Of a DNA stretch of 41,256 nucleotides, positions 34,369 through 41,256 are shown in pieces (the first letter of the stretch is position 1; the number at the start of each line of letters is the position of its first letter). Both the position numbers and the translations under genes were made by a program. Below the pieces are notes generated by a model. It searched no databases. It saw only the letters and a program-made list of their open reading frames with translations, and was not told the origin of the DNA. This DNA is from Phycisphaerae bacterium (GTDB lineage: Bacteria; Planctomycetota; Phycisphaerae; Phycisphaerales; Phycisphaeraceae), in contig JAUHYI010000039.1 of the NCBI GenBank assembly GCA_030426385.1, positions 1 to 41,256 on the forward strand. Direction: 5' to 3'.

Positions 34369-36051
34369 ATGTCTAAATCGTCGGTATCGTCTGAGTCCTC
34401 GGACTCACCTAACTCGTCCATCGCACCTGTTTCGGTTACGAAGCGATCAGCCAGTTCGGATGAAGCGCGGCGCGTGAATCTGGAAGGGATTGATATTGAA
34501 TCGTTGCTGCCGTTTACGCGGTTGTTTTCGAGTTTTCGCATGGCCATGCAGCCTGGGAAACTGCTGTTGGCATTCGTGATGATTGTGCTGGTGTACATGG
34601 GGGGGCGAACGCTGGACTGGGTTTTTGCGGGGATGGGATCGGTGGCGTATCCGGGTGAAATTTCGCAATACGCGCGTCTGGATGCAGAGGCATTTGATCA
34701 ATGGCTAGAAGATCGGCCTACGTGGACGCAAGACCAGTTGGACCGACAGATGCGCTGGTTGCCTAAAGAAGTTTCGGGTGATGCGGATGCAGGGGCAGAC
34801 GGCGCAGACGATGATTTGATGACGTTGTTTGATGATGCGATCGAGCGAATCGATGGGCATTTTGTGGCCGAACATGCGGACCTGAAAAACAATGCGAATC
34901 CGGATTTGAAACCGGGCGTGTTGGATCAGCGGCTAGCAAGTATTCGCCGCGATCGCGCGCACAAGGTAGCGACGCTGTTGGATATGCGGCCGCGCGGTAT
35001 TTTTGCGTCGGCGCTGGATTACAAAATGGATTGCCTGGATCGACTCATGCGGGCGGTGGTGTCGTTTGATCTGGGGTTGGGTAACAGTGGCGCAGGAGTG
35101 GGCGGGCGCGCAGGGGAAACTGTGGGGGGCAAAGTGGGGGGCGTGGGAGGTAACATGGGAGGTGTGGTGGGAGCGTTGCGAGATTTGATGGTGACGTTGC
35201 CGGGTTGGTTGATGCGTGCGCATCCGGTGTATTGGATGTGCTACCTGTTAATGGCGGTGATTATTTATCCGATTTTCTGCGGTGCGTTGGCACGGATGGC
35301 GGCGGTGAATGCGTCGTTGAATCAATCCATTGGTGCGTTTACTGCGCTGAAATTTTCGGTGTCGAAATATGTGTCGTTTGTGATGACGCCGATGGTACCT
35401 GCGGTGTTGGCGGGTTTGGTGTTGTTGGTGCTGTGGCTGGGCGGGTTGGTGTTTTTCAACTTGATGGTGTTGGATGTGGTGGGCGGGTTGCTGTTTTTCG
35501 GAGCGATCGGATTGGGATTGTTTGCGACGATGACCTTGATCCTACTGGTGACTGGCGGAGGCATGATGTATCCCGCATTGGCGGTTGAGGGGACCGATGC
35601 GTTTGATGTGGTGAGCCGGGTTTATAACTATGTGCTGTTTCGGCCTTGGCGTTGGTTGTTTTATACCGCGGTTGGGTTGGGATATGGGGTGGTGGTTTAT
35701 TTGGTGCTGGCCGGGATCGTGAATGTGTCGTTGTCGATAACGCAAGGCGTGGTTGCTGCGGGTGTGGGTGACGCGGCGATCGGTGCGGTGAATCGATTTG
35801 ACCTGATTATGCCTGGGGATACCGCCGCGTTACTGAGTGAAGGTGTGGACGAAACGGTGTGGCTGAGTTGGACCGGTTCGCTGGCGTCGATGGCAGTGCG
35901 GATGTGGATGTATGCGTTGGTGGCGTTGTTGTGGGCGTTTGCGGTGAGTTTCTATTTTTGTGCTCACACGTGGATTTACCTGTTGCTGCGTCGCGTGTCG
36001 GATGGAACTGAATTTGATGACATCGCGGTTACGTCGGGATCGGCACATTGA
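34369..36051 (+). CDS. Large polytopic membrane protein, unknown function
   Basis: I cannot assign a family to this 560-residue protein. A Ser-rich N-terminus (about 1-40) leads to one membrane helix (LLLAFVMIVLVYMGG, about 65-80). A hydrophilic part of about 190 residues then follows, and about six more helices in the C-terminal half (e.g. YWMCYLLMAVIIYPIFC, LAGLVLLVLWLGGLVFFNLM, LVALLWAFAVSFYFC). A Gly/Val-rich stretch (about 240-268) is encoded by G-tracts on the coding strand. AGGG is 8 nt before ATG 34369. The stop overlaps the start of the substrate-binding protein gene, so it belongs to the importer operon and may assist it, but a role is not shown. Confidence 0.7.
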   Translation: MSKSSVSSESSDSPNSSIAPVSVTKRSASSDEARRVNLEGIDIESLLPFTRLFSSFRMAMQPGKLLLAFVMIVLVYMGGRTLDWVFAGMGSVAYPGEISQYARLDAEAFDQWLEDRPTWTQDQLDRQMRWLPKEVSGDADAGADGADDDLMTLFDDAIERIDGHFVAEHADLKNNANPDLKPGVLDQRLASIRRDRAHKVATLLDMRPRGIFASALDYKMDCLDRLMRAVVSFDLGLGNSGAGVGGRAGETVGGKVGGVGGNMGGVVGALRDLMVTLPGWLMRAHPVYWMCYLLMAVIIYPIFCGALARMAAVNASLNQSIGAFTALKFSVSKYVSFVMTPMVPAVLAGLVLLVLWLGGLVFFNLMVLDVVGGLLFFGAIGLGLFATMTLILLVTGGGMMYPALAVEGTDAFDVVSRVYNYVLFRPWRWLFYTAVGLGYGVVVYLVLAGIVNVSLSITQGVVAAGVGDAAIGAVNRFDLIMPGDTAALLSEGVDETVWLSWTGSLASMAVRMWMYALVALLWAFAVSFYFCAHTWIYLLLRRVSDGTEFDDIAVTSGSAH

Positions 36052-37103
36052 GTGGGGGGGAACGCATCTCGTGGCTGGTGTGGTTTGTGGTCGGTGGTGT
36101 GGTTGCGTTGGCGGTGGTGATGTGGGGCGGAGGGCGAGGTGATGGTGATGCTTCGCCGGTTAAGCCGTCAGCATCGTCGCTATCGGAAATGGCATTGCCA
36201 TTGGAATTGGAAACAGCCGAAGAGACCAAGCGCGTGGTGACATTGGCCCCGGCGATCTCACAGATGATGGTGGATCTGGGCGTGGGGGAGCGGATCGTGG
36301 GCGTGGCGGAGTATGACGTATCGGCTCCAGCAGGCTTGCCAATTGTGGGGAATTTTCTGGATATCAATCACGAGGCATTGCTGGCGGCAAAACCGGATTT
36401 GGTTTTGTTGATGTCAACGGCGCGCCAGGGTGTGCCACGCGTGCTCGGCGAGTTGGGGGCGTCGGGGCGGTTTGAGGTAGGGGTGTTCGATTATCCGAAA
36501 ACAATTCGGGATGTGATGGGGACGTTGTGGCGTGAGGGAGAGGGATCGTTGACGAGTGTTGGCGGGGTCTTGGCCATGGAGGCTCAGGCATCGGCGCTGC
36601 GGCAGAAACTGGAGATGCAACTGGTGCGGTTGCGAGCGCTGACGGATGCGATGGCAGGCGAACGGCCACGGGTTTTGATGGTGATTGGATTGAATCCTGT
36701 GATGGCGGTGGGGCCGGGCCAGGTGTTGGATGAGATGTTGTCGATTGCCGGCGGTGACAATGCGGCGGGTGATGCGACGGTGGGTGCGCCGACGTTTGAT
36801 CGCGAAAACTTGATCGCGACGAAGGCGGATGTGGTGTTGCTGTTAATGCCGGATGCGATGGAACTGGCTGCGGATTGGACGGACGATCCGCGATTGGCGG
36901 AGTTTGAACGATTGTCGATTCCGGCTGTGGAACATGAGCGATTCGTGGTGGTGAATGATCCGTTGGTGCTGTTGCCCAGTACGTCGTTGGTGGGTGTGAC
37001 GTTGGATATGGCGCGGGCGATTCATCCGGAATTGGTGGAAGCGATTGATGCGATCGAAACGGGTGGGCCAACGGAAGCGGAGGGTAACGTTGCTGGGCAG
37101 TGA
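36048..37103 (+). CDS. ABC importer substrate-binding protein (BtuF/FecB type)
   Basis: The 351-residue protein has an N-terminal membrane anchor (about residues 8-26, WLVWFVVGGVVALAVVMW) and a periplasmic-binding-protein type III fold. The first lobe starts RVVTLAPAISQMMVDLGVGERIVGVAEYD and includes NHEALLAAKPDLVLLM; a long helix links to the second lobe (RPRVLMVIGLNP, IATKADVVLLLMP). This class binds cobalamin, haem or ferric siderophores. There is no lipobox. The start read here is a TTG that overlaps the upstream stop (TTGA); a GTG at 36078 is possible. The FecCD permease gene overlaps its end. Confidence 0.85.
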   Translation: MSGGERISWLVWFVVGGVVALAVVMWGGGRGDGDASPVKPSASSLSEMALPLELETAEETKRVVTLAPAISQMMVDLGVGERIVGVAEYDVSAPAGLPIVGNFLDINHEALLAAKPDLVLLMSTARQGVPRVLGELGASGRFEVGVFDYPKTIRDVMGTLWREGEGSLTSVGGVLAMEAQASALRQKLEMQLVRLRALTDAMAGERPRVLMVIGLNPVMAVGPGQVLDEMLSIAGGDNAAGDATVGAPTFDRENLIATKADVVLLLMPDAMELAADWTDDPRLAEFERLSIPAVEHERFVVVNDPLVLLPSTSLVGVTLDMARAIHPELVEAIDAIETGGPTEAEGNVAGQ

Positions 37104-38124
37104 GCGTGCCAAAGTGATGGGGTTGGCGTTGCTGTTGGTGGCGGTAGCGATGGGGCGGTTGTGTGTGGGGGAATTTCTGGGTTGGCCTGAGGGGGATTTT
37201 TTTTCAGCGGTGGTGCAGGTGTTGTTTGGGGATATCACGCACTCGGATGAGGCGCTGACGATCATGGATTTGCGTGTGCATCGGTTGGTGCTGGGCGTGA
37301 TCGTGGGGGTGGGGTTGGCGATCAGTGGTGTGGCGTTGCAGGCGCTGTTGCGTAATCCGTTGGCTGAGCCGTTTATTCTGGGTTTGTCGACAGGCGCGGG
37401 GGTGGGGGTGATGGCGCAGATGTTGTTGGGGGCGTGGATGGGTTGGCGGATTGGTGGGACGCATTTCGGCGCGCTGTTGGGCGCGGGGGCGAGCATGGGA
37501 ATCGTGTTGTTGGCAGGGCAGAAGCGTGGGGTGATCGATCCGTTGGGATTGCTGTTGGTGGGTGTGGTGCTGAGCACGATTAACGGGGCGGCGATCATGT
37601 TGTTGAATTACATTCTGGGGCCGGCGGGGATCAAGGAAGATGTCGCCCGTTGGATGATGGGGTATCTGAACGAAGGGGTGAGCGCGACCGGGGTGTTGGT
37701 GGTGGCGATCGCGACGGTGGCGGGTTGGTTGTTATTGCAACGGCATGCGTCGGCGATGGATGCGGCGACGTTTTCGGATAGCGAAGCGCGCAGCGTGGGT
37801 GTTGATCTGCGGCGGTTGCGGTTCGAACTGTTTCTGGTGGCGTCGGTGTTGGCTGCGGGTGGTGTGGTGTTGGCTGGGCCGATCGCGTTTGTAGGTTTGG
37901 TGGGGCCACACGTGGCGCGTTTGCTGTTGGGGCCGGGGCATCGGATGCTGATTCCGGGTGCGGCGATGGTGGGTGCGGTGTTGATTGTGGGATCGGATAT
38001 CGCGTCGGTGTTGATCGGCCGTGCGTATGGAGTGGGGTTGTTGCCGATCGGGATATTTACCGCAGTGCTGGGAGGCGTGGTGTTTTTGTGGATGTTGCGT
38101 CCGCGGTTGGGGCGAGGGGGATAA
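37090..38124 (+). CDS. FecCD/BtuC-family ABC importer permease
   Basis: This 344-residue inner-membrane permease has the FecCD pattern: LRVHRLVLGVIVGVGLAISG, LQALLRNPLAEPFILGLSTGAG near residue 95, the gate-region FVGLVGPHVARLLLGPGHR and a C-terminal GVGLLPIGIFTAVLGGVVFLWML. It is expected to form a homodimer importing cobalamin or an iron chelate. TTG 37090 is chosen as start because GGAGG (37079-37083) is 6 nt upstream; longer forms from 37045 or 37048 would overlap the upstream gene by 55-59 bp. No ATPase gene follows, which is unusual, as the ATP-binding subunit commonly comes next. Confidence 0.92.
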   Translation: MLGSERAKVMGLALLLVAVAMGRLCVGEFLGWPEGDFFSAVVQVLFGDITHSDEALTIMDLRVHRLVLGVIVGVGLAISGVALQALLRNPLAEPFILGLSTGAGVGVMAQMLLGAWMGWRIGGTHFGALLGAGASMGIVLLAGQKRGVIDPLGLLLVGVVLSTINGAAIMLLNYILGPAGIKEDVARWMMGYLNEGVSATGVLVVAIATVAGWLLLQRHASAMDAATFSDSEARSVGVDLRRLRFELFLVASVLAAGGVVLAGPIAFVGLVGPHVARLLLGPGHRMLIPGAAMVGAVLIVGSDIASVLIGRAYGVGLLPIGIFTAVLGGVVFLWMLRPRLGRGG

Positions 38125-38127
38125 AAT

Positions 38128-38162
38128 ATTTCTGATTTCTGATTTCTGATTTCTGATTTCGG
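38128..38162. repeat. ATTTCTG heptamer array after the FecCD gene
   Basis: Four ATTTCTG units and one ATTTCGG run without gaps, starting 4 bp after the permease stop. The unit is almost the same as the array after metF. Confidence 0.95.
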
Positions 38163-38199
38163 TAATACGGAATCCAATAAATTTTTGTGTGTGATTCGT

Positions 38200-38350
38200 C
38201 GTTATAGCAATCCCACATAAAACACGCGTGTGGTTGATCTTTAGGCGCTGCCTTTATGGCGGCGCGATGGCTTGTGTTTGCCCGATGATTCACGCCGCCA
38301 TAAAGGCGACGGCTAACGACGCGAGTTTTTATCGGGATGCGTATCAGCAA
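38200..38350. repeat. Palindromic MITE/REP-like element, copy A4
   Basis: Inverted arms lie at about 38240-38266 and 38293-38317 (CCTTTATGGCGGCG against CGCCGCCATAAAGG). Outer ends (AATCCCACATAAAACACGCG and CGCGAGTTTTTATCGGGATG) pair with each other over about 20 bp. The left end shares CGTTATNNCAATCCC with A3, so A3 and A4 form one subtype. It separates convergent permease and proA genes. Confidence 0.85.
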
Positions 38351-38363
38351 TCAGAAGTGCGAA

Positions 38364-39689
38364 TTACTGACGGATGTGGCCTGCGCCGTAGGCGACCCAT
38401 TTGGTGGTGGTCAGATCGCGGGCACCCATGGGGCCACGGGCATGTAGTTTGTCGGTGGAAATGCCGATCTCGGCACCGAGGCCATATTCGCCGCCGTCGC
38501 TGAAACGGGTGGAGCAATTGACGAACGCGTTGGCAGTATCCACACGAGCGACGAATGTGTCGGCTGCTGCGATATTTTGTGTGACGATCGCGTCGGTGTG
38601 TTTCGAGCCGTGGGTGTTGATGTGATCGATCGCGTCATCGATGCTGTCCACCATTTTGATGGCGACGATCAAGTCGAGGAACTCCGTGTCATAGTCCGCA
38701 TCGGTGGCAGGCTTCGCCTTGGCGAATGCAGCGCAGGCGGCATCGTCGCCACGGATTTCGCAATTTTTTTCGGCCAGTTGTTCGCATAGTGTTTTCAACA
38801 CGCCGCGCTGAGCCGCGTCCCGATGGATGAGAATTGTTTCGGTGGCATTGCACACGCCGGTGCGTTGGGTTTTGCCGTTGATCGCGATGTTGATGGCCAT
38901 GGTGTCGTCGGCGTCGGCATCGATGTAAGTGGTGCACAGGCCGGTGTAATGTTTGATGACGGGGATGCGTGCCTGTTCGACGACAGCGCGGATCAACGAT
39001 TCGCCGCCGCGCGGAATGGCCAAATCGATGCGTCCTTCTAATTGCAATAGTGCGCCCACCGCAGCGCGGTCGGTGGTGGCGACCAGTTGCACCGCGTCGG
39101 TGGGCAGGCCTGATTGTGTGAGGCCGTCGCGCACGACATTAGCGATGGCTTGATTGGAATGTCGCGCTTCTTTGCCGCCGCGCAGGATGATGGCGTTGCC
39201 ACTTTTCAAACAGAGCGCTGCGGCGTCAGCGGTGACGTTGGGTCGGCTTTCATAAATCATGAGGACGACACCGATGGGCACGCGAATTTTTTGTAAGCGC
39301 ATGCCGTCGGCGCGGACGCGTCCTTCGATGACTTCGCCAAGTGGGTCGGGTTGGTCAGCGATTTGATCAACGCTGGTGGCAATTTTTTCGACGCCTTTGT
39401 CATCGAGTTTCAAACGGTCGAGCATGGCGGCAGATAAGCCAGCCTGTTGACCAGCGGCCAGGTCTTTGGCGTTTTCGGCGATGATGGCGGCGGCTTGTTG
39501 ACGCAATCCCGCAGCGATGGCTCGCAATGCCGCGACTCGCGTGGCGCCGGTGGTGCGGGTCATGGCGTTGGCGGCGGCCTGAGCACGCTGGGCCAGTTGC
39601 AGGCAATAGGCAGGGACATCGGAGGTGTCGAGTTGCTGGTTGGCGTCAGAGGAGGTCTGGGTGGACTGGGGGGATGTTGCTAAGGTCAT
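38364..39689 (-). CDS. proA: Gamma-glutamyl phosphate reductase
   Basis: ProA reduces gamma-glutamyl phosphate with NADPH to glutamate semialdehyde, the second step of proline synthesis. The 441-residue aldehyde-dehydrogenase-fold enzyme shows PIGVVLMIYESRPNVTADAA, ILRGGKEARHSNQAI, RGGESLIRAV, the catalytic cysteine in RTGVCNATET (C280) and DTANAFVNCSTRFSDGGEYGLGAEIGIST near the end, all intact. ATG 39689 is preferred over TTG 39740. The N-terminus has about 20 polar residues beyond the family core. proB is not in the window. Confidence 0.96.
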   Translation of the reverse strand: MTLATSPQSTQTSSDANQQLDTSDVPAYCLQLAQRAQAAANAMTRTTGATRVAALRAIAAGLRQQAAAIIAENAKDLAAGQQAGLSAAMLDRLKLDDKGVEKIATSVDQIADQPDPLGEVIEGRVRADGMRLQKIRVPIGVVLMIYESRPNVTADAAALCLKSGNAIILRGGKEARHSNQAIANVVRDGLTQSGLPTDAVQLVATTDRAAVGALLQLEGRIDLAIPRGGESLIRAVVEQARIPVIKHYTGLCTTYIDADADDTMAINIAINGKTQRTGVCNATETILIHRDAAQRGVLKTLCEQLAEKNCEIRGDDAACAAFAKAKPATDADYDTEFLDLIVAIKMVDSIDDAIDHINTHGSKHTDAIVTQNIAAADTFVARVDTANAFVNCSTRFSDGGEYGLGAEIGISTDKLHARGPMGARDLTTTKWVAYGAGHIRQ

Positions 39690-39887
39690 GGTGCCTGTTC
39701 CGGGTGAGCGAGCAAATTGCTGGGGCAAGTGGATGAGCAAGTGGAGGGCGAATCGAATGGTGGGAGCGAGTGTGTGGGTGTGATGGATGTGGTGTGGTGT
39801 GTGGGGGGGGGCGGGGGTGATGTGGGAATGTGGGGGTGAGTGGTGTTTATGGTATCGTCATGTTAGGCTATGATGCAACGGCGGTTA
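39690..39887. repeat. G-tract and GTGT-rich proA upstream region
   Basis: The first part of the proA/coiled-coil gap has GTGTG repeats and runs of G9 and G5 near 39801-39817 on the + strand. I see no proA promoter. Confidence 0.5.
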
Positions 39888-39928
39888 GGTCCAATACGGT
39901 TGACAATTGGACCGATCGCGGATAGATA
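39888..39928 (+). promoter_or_regulatory. Strong promoter with inverted-repeat operator
   Basis: TTGACA (39900-39905), a 17-bp spacer and TAGATA (39923-39928) form a near-consensus sigma70-type promoter. A perfect inverted repeat GGTCCAAT (39888-39895) / ATTGGACC (39906-39913) with a 10-bp centre encloses the -35 box. A dimeric regulator bound there would block or recruit polymerase. It faces the coiled-coil gene at 40092. Confidence 0.72.
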
Positions 39929-39935
39929 TTGGATC

Positions 39936-39958
39936 TGGAAAATGCGGATAATTTTCCA
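39936..39958 (+). promoter_or_regulatory. 5' leader hairpin at predicted transcript start
   Basis: TGGAAAAT (39936-39943), a 7-nt loop and ATTTTCCA (39951-39958) form a perfect 8-bp stem. It begins within a base or two of the start expected from the promoter, so the mRNA would carry a 5' terminal stem-loop, a known way to stabilise transcripts. Confidence 0.6.
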
Positions 39959-40091
39959 TCCACTGGTATCTGTGGCATTCCATGATGAATTTATCGCTGA
40001 ATACCAGCTTGTGTTCCCCAACTTGTGAACTAGACCGTATTAATGCTTGGCCGCCCGTAGGCGTTGCCGTTTGACCGCGAGGAGGTCCCGT

Positions 40092-40970
40092 TTGAGTGCA
40101 CTCACAAAAGTGATGGTCGTATTCGTGGTGGTGTTGTCGGTGTTGCTGGTGGCTCTGGTGATACCATTTGTCGCCAATACCGAAAATTATAAGCAGGACC
40201 TTGTCACTGCCGAGAAGCGAGCAGATGTGGCTGAGGAATTAGCCAAGCTGCAAGCGTCTGAAGTGCAGGCAGCCCAGGAGAAGGTCAGCATCCTGATCAC
40301 GAATCTGGAAGCTGACAAGCAGGGCCTGCGTCGCGAGCTGAGCACTGCCCAGGAACAATTGCGTAACGAACGCAGTGTGTTGCAAAGCCAACGCTCTGAG
40401 GTTTCCAAGTTGCAGGCTGATGCGAGTCAGGATTCCGCAGCGCTCAAACAGATGACGCAAATTCTGGATACGCTGCAAAGCGAACTGGCCCGACGTCGTA
40501 CGGAAATGCTGGACAACCAGACGCGATCGATCCAACTGGCTGATCGCAACAACGAGTTGGAAAGCCAGATCGAAACGTATGAGCGACAGATTCGCCGGTT
40601 CAAAGAACAGATGACCGAACTGCAGGAAGATCGCATCGCATTGGAGCGCAAGCTGCAACAGGTGCCTTCGGATATTCTGCAACAGATCGAAGGCGAGTCG
40701 GGCTCGACAACAACCGATTACGAACTGACCCAACGCGTGGCAGGCAGCATCACCGGCATCGAATCATTCGGTGGTGATACGTTTGTCATGATCGACGTGG
40801 GTGCGAATGATCAGGTGACGCCGAACGTGAGTTTCCTGATCCATCGTGGCGATGATTTCCTGGGCCGTATGGTGGTGACGACTGTTGACGCCAATGAATC
40901 GGCCGGCCGTGTGATGTTGCTGCAAGGCGATATTCAAGTTGGCGATTCAGTGCTGACCGGCGGGTATTGA
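40092..40970 (+). CDS. Membrane-anchored coiled-coil protein, unknown function
   Basis: This 292-residue protein has one N-terminal membrane helix (about residues 7-28, VMVVFVVVLSVLLVALVIPFV), a long heptad-rich coiled coil (about 33-205) and a compact beta-rich C-terminal domain (about 215-292, with GGDTFVMIDVGANDQV, FLGRMVVTTVD and GDIQVGDSVLTGGY). The last domain reads like a small barrel, as in MreC-type proteins, but I cannot show homology. The start is TTG 40092 because AGGAGG (40080-40085) stands 6 nt upstream. It is controlled by a strong promoter about 160 bp upstream and followed by a 48-residue membrane peptide, a likely partner. A cell-envelope scaffold role is a guess. Confidence 0.82.
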   Translation: MSALTKVMVVFVVVLSVLLVALVIPFVANTENYKQDLVTAEKRADVAEELAKLQASEVQAAQEKVSILITNLEADKQGLRRELSTAQEQLRNERSVLQSQRSEVSKLQADASQDSAALKQMTQILDTLQSELARRRTEMLDNQTRSIQLADRNNELESQIETYERQIRRFKEQMTELQEDRIALERKLQQVPSDILQQIEGESGSTTTDYELTQRVAGSITGIESFGGDTFVMIDVGANDQVTPNVSFLIHRGDDFLGRMVVTTVDANESAGRVMLLQGDIQVGDSVLTGGY

Positions 40971-41063
40971 TCCGGCCGCGTGATTGACCGTTTCGGCTGG
41001 GTTGGGGCGGGGGGACAGCCCGGTTTTGTTCGACCTATTTGTGAAAACGAGTGAGCAATCGAC

Positions 41064-41210
41064 ATGGCAGATTCTGGTAGCAAATCAAGCAATGTATACA
41101 CGGTGCTGGTCACAGTCTCAGCGATTTCCCTGCTGTTCGCGGTGGGGTATGTATGGATGAAACTGGCCGCGATGACCGGCAGTTGGATTCCCGGCGTCGC
41201 AGGCGGTTGA
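41064..41210 (+). CDS. Small single-pass membrane protein (48 residues)
   Basis: A short frame starting MADSGSKSSNVYTV and ending GVAGG has one membrane helix (about residues 12-33, TVLVTVSAISLLFAVGYVWM). It lies 93 bp after the coiled-coil gene on the same strand, with a weak GTGAG upstream. Its composition is clearly non-random and the helix is well formed, so I consider it a real gene probably co-transcribed with its neighbour. No family recognised. Confidence 0.68.
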   Translation: MADSGSKSSNVYTVLVTVSAISLLFAVGYVWMKLAAMTGSWIPGVAGG

Positions 41211-41256
41211 TGCCAACTGTAGGGACGCAAGCGTGGGGGGTAAGAGTGGGGGGCTA

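Overview
This window looks like a chromosomal segment of a Planctomycetota bacterium, probably close to the class Phycisphaerae. That placement is inferred from gene content and style: an ECF sigma/anti-sigma pair without a zinc motif, an AmmeMemoRadiSam protein B, a PSP1 (RicT-like) protein with extra cysteines, a DUF2203 protein, secreted prenyltransferase/squalene-oxidase repeats, and frequent TTG/GTG starts. I see no rRNA, tRNA, transposase, integrase, phage gene or CRISPR array. Most of the window is housekeeping metabolism plus envelope functions, with unusually repeat-rich intergenic DNA.

Layout. 121-1726 (-): ECF sigma factor and membrane anti-sigma factor. 2037-2933 (+): MTA phosphorylase. 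3083-6245 (-): two translationally coupled DUF21/CBS (CNNM/CorC) membrane proteins, then a possible PD-(D/E)XK-fold protein. 6338-7465 (-) and 7507-8583 (+): divergent Gfo/Idh/MocA oxidoreductase and PdxA. 8892-15889: a secreted alpha/alpha-barrel repeat protein, an LPG-synthase-type flippase-like membrane protein, a TIM-barrel protein, a PilZ protein, a MEMO/AMMECR1-partner protein and a YkuE-like phosphoesterase. 16404-22251 (+): a 3D-domain cell-wall protein and an RND efflux pair (adaptor and permease). 22580-29140: DUF2203, GT2 glycosyltransferase, MetF, PSP1 protein, a lipoprotein and ArgD. 29634-32369: HU and DnaK, divergently transcribed. 32599-34256 (+): a YrdC/Sua5-LMW phosphatase fusion overlapping rpiB. 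34369-38124 (+): a coupled operon of a large membrane protein, a cobalamin/siderophore-type substrate-binding protein and a FecCD permease, with no ATPase gene beside it. 38364-39689 (-): ProA. 40092-41210 (+): a membrane-anchored coiled-coil protein and a 48-residue membrane peptide.

The most unusual material is non-coding. (1) A family of palindromic, MITE/REP-like elements recurs at about 2941, 8595, 11651, 13633, 29277 and 38200, with a half copy at about 26728. These sit in six of the seven convergent gene junctions and in none of the divergent ones. (2) Runs of six or more G (often GTGGGGGG) occur about 40 times on the + strand, against one C-run of that length, whichever way the local gene points. 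This suggests a replication-strand signal or mutational footprint. (3) Short tandem arrays with 6-, 7-, 8-, 11- and 12-bp units lie at gene ends and inside a few genes. (4) A textbook promoter at 39900-39928 has its -35 box enclosed by a perfect 8-bp inverted repeat, followed by a hairpin at the predicted transcript start, ahead of the coiled-coil gene.

Functionally, the window supplies proline (ProA), arginine (ArgD), PLP (PdxA), one-carbon (MetF), methionine-salvage (MTAP) and pentose-phosphate (RpiB) enzymes, protein quality control (DnaK and possibly an arginine phosphatase domain) and envelope transport and signalling (RND pump, FecCD importer, PilZ, ECF sigma system).
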